NCBI GenBank assembly: GCA_937874275.1
Contig: CALNAU010000087.1
Location: 1 to 13,919 of the forward strand
DNA: 13,919 bases
Reading direction: 5' to 3'
DNA from: an uncultured Clostridia bacterium
GTDB taxonomy: Bacteria > Bacillota > Clostridia > Christensenellales > Aristaeellaceae
Of the stretch, positions 13,873 to 13,919 are shown one piece after another. The translations under genes and the position numbers were made by a program. Numbering within the stretch: the first letter of the stretch is position 1; every line of letters starts with the position of its first letter. The notes below the pieces were generated by a model. That model had not been told where the DNA came from and made no database searches. It saw only the letters and a list, made by a program, of their open reading frames with translations.

Positions 13873-13919
13873 CCGGCGGCGACCTACTCTTCCGGGCGGT
13901 TACCCGCCAAGTACCATCG
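13873..13919 (-). rRNA. rrf: 5S ribosomal RNA, 3' part (5' part beyond window)
   Basis: The minus strand of the last 47 bases carries the conserved 3' section of bacterial 5S rRNA: CGATGGTACT, a GGCGGGTAACCGCC-like hairpin region, then AGAGTAGGTCGCCGCCGG. This matches the usual helix IV/V and terminal-stem order (GATGGTA...GAGAGTAGG...GCCGCC). The 3' end is placed near 13873 and a terminator follows immediately. Only the last 40 percent or so of the gene is present. A 5S gene followed by a terminator implies an rRNA operon extending to the right. Confidence 0.9.

Noticed and set aside
1..13919. CRISPR arrays, insertion sequences, tRNA genes, phage genes or toxin-antitoxin pairs
   Set aside because: No spaced direct repeats, transposase-like protein, tRNA-like cloverleaf or phage protein was seen on either strand.

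Overview
The window reads as the chromosome of an obligate anaerobe, most likely a GC-rich Clostridia-type member of the Bacillota. The grounds are an oxygen-sensitive glycyl radical enzyme with its activase, strong AGGAGG-type ribosome binding sites, Gram-positive-style gene packing and a type I signal peptide on a sugar-binding protein. Assignment below class level is not possible from what is visible.

Positions 1-8171 (minus strand) form one long catabolic operon. In transcription order it holds a periplasmic-binding-protein-type sugar receptor, an intrinsic terminator that probably lowers downstream expression, a fused two-domain sugar ABC ATPase, two different RbsC-type permeases, a SIS-domain protein of the 3-hexulose-6-phosphate isomerase family, a phosphotriesterase-family metal hydrolase (probable sugar lactonase), a zinc-dependent polyol/sugar dehydrogenase, and a Gfo/Idh/MocA oxidoreductase that runs off the left edge. 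Several genes overlap by 4 bases (ATGA) or lie within 40 bases of each other.

Positions 8172-8433 are a divergent regulatory region. It has a minus-strand promoter for the transporter operon with a palindrome over its -35 box, and a near-consensus plus-strand promoter (TTGACA-17-TATGAT). The latter drives a glycyl radical enzyme activase and a 769-residue glycyl radical enzyme (8434-11631). The enzyme carries the RVTGYSAF radical motif, but its active-site cysteine lies in a C-N-D context where most dehydratase-like family members have C-V-E.

Converging on this pair from the right is a minus-strand N-acylglucosamine/cellobiose 2-epimerase-like gene (11699-12964). It has its own terminator and lies 23 bases after a more AT-rich pRiA4b ORF-3-like gene (12988-13749). 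The right edge is the 3' end of a 5S rRNA gene on the minus strand with its terminator, so the locus sits directly downstream of an rRNA operon.

Inferred logic: a sugar or sugar-like compound is imported without phosphorylation (ABC, no PTS and no kinase seen). It is then oxidised, opened at a lactone, isomerised or epimerised, and finally cleaved or dehydrated by a glycyl radical enzyme of unknown substrate. Each family call is well supported. The combined pathway and its substrate are not known to me and are the main item for follow-up.
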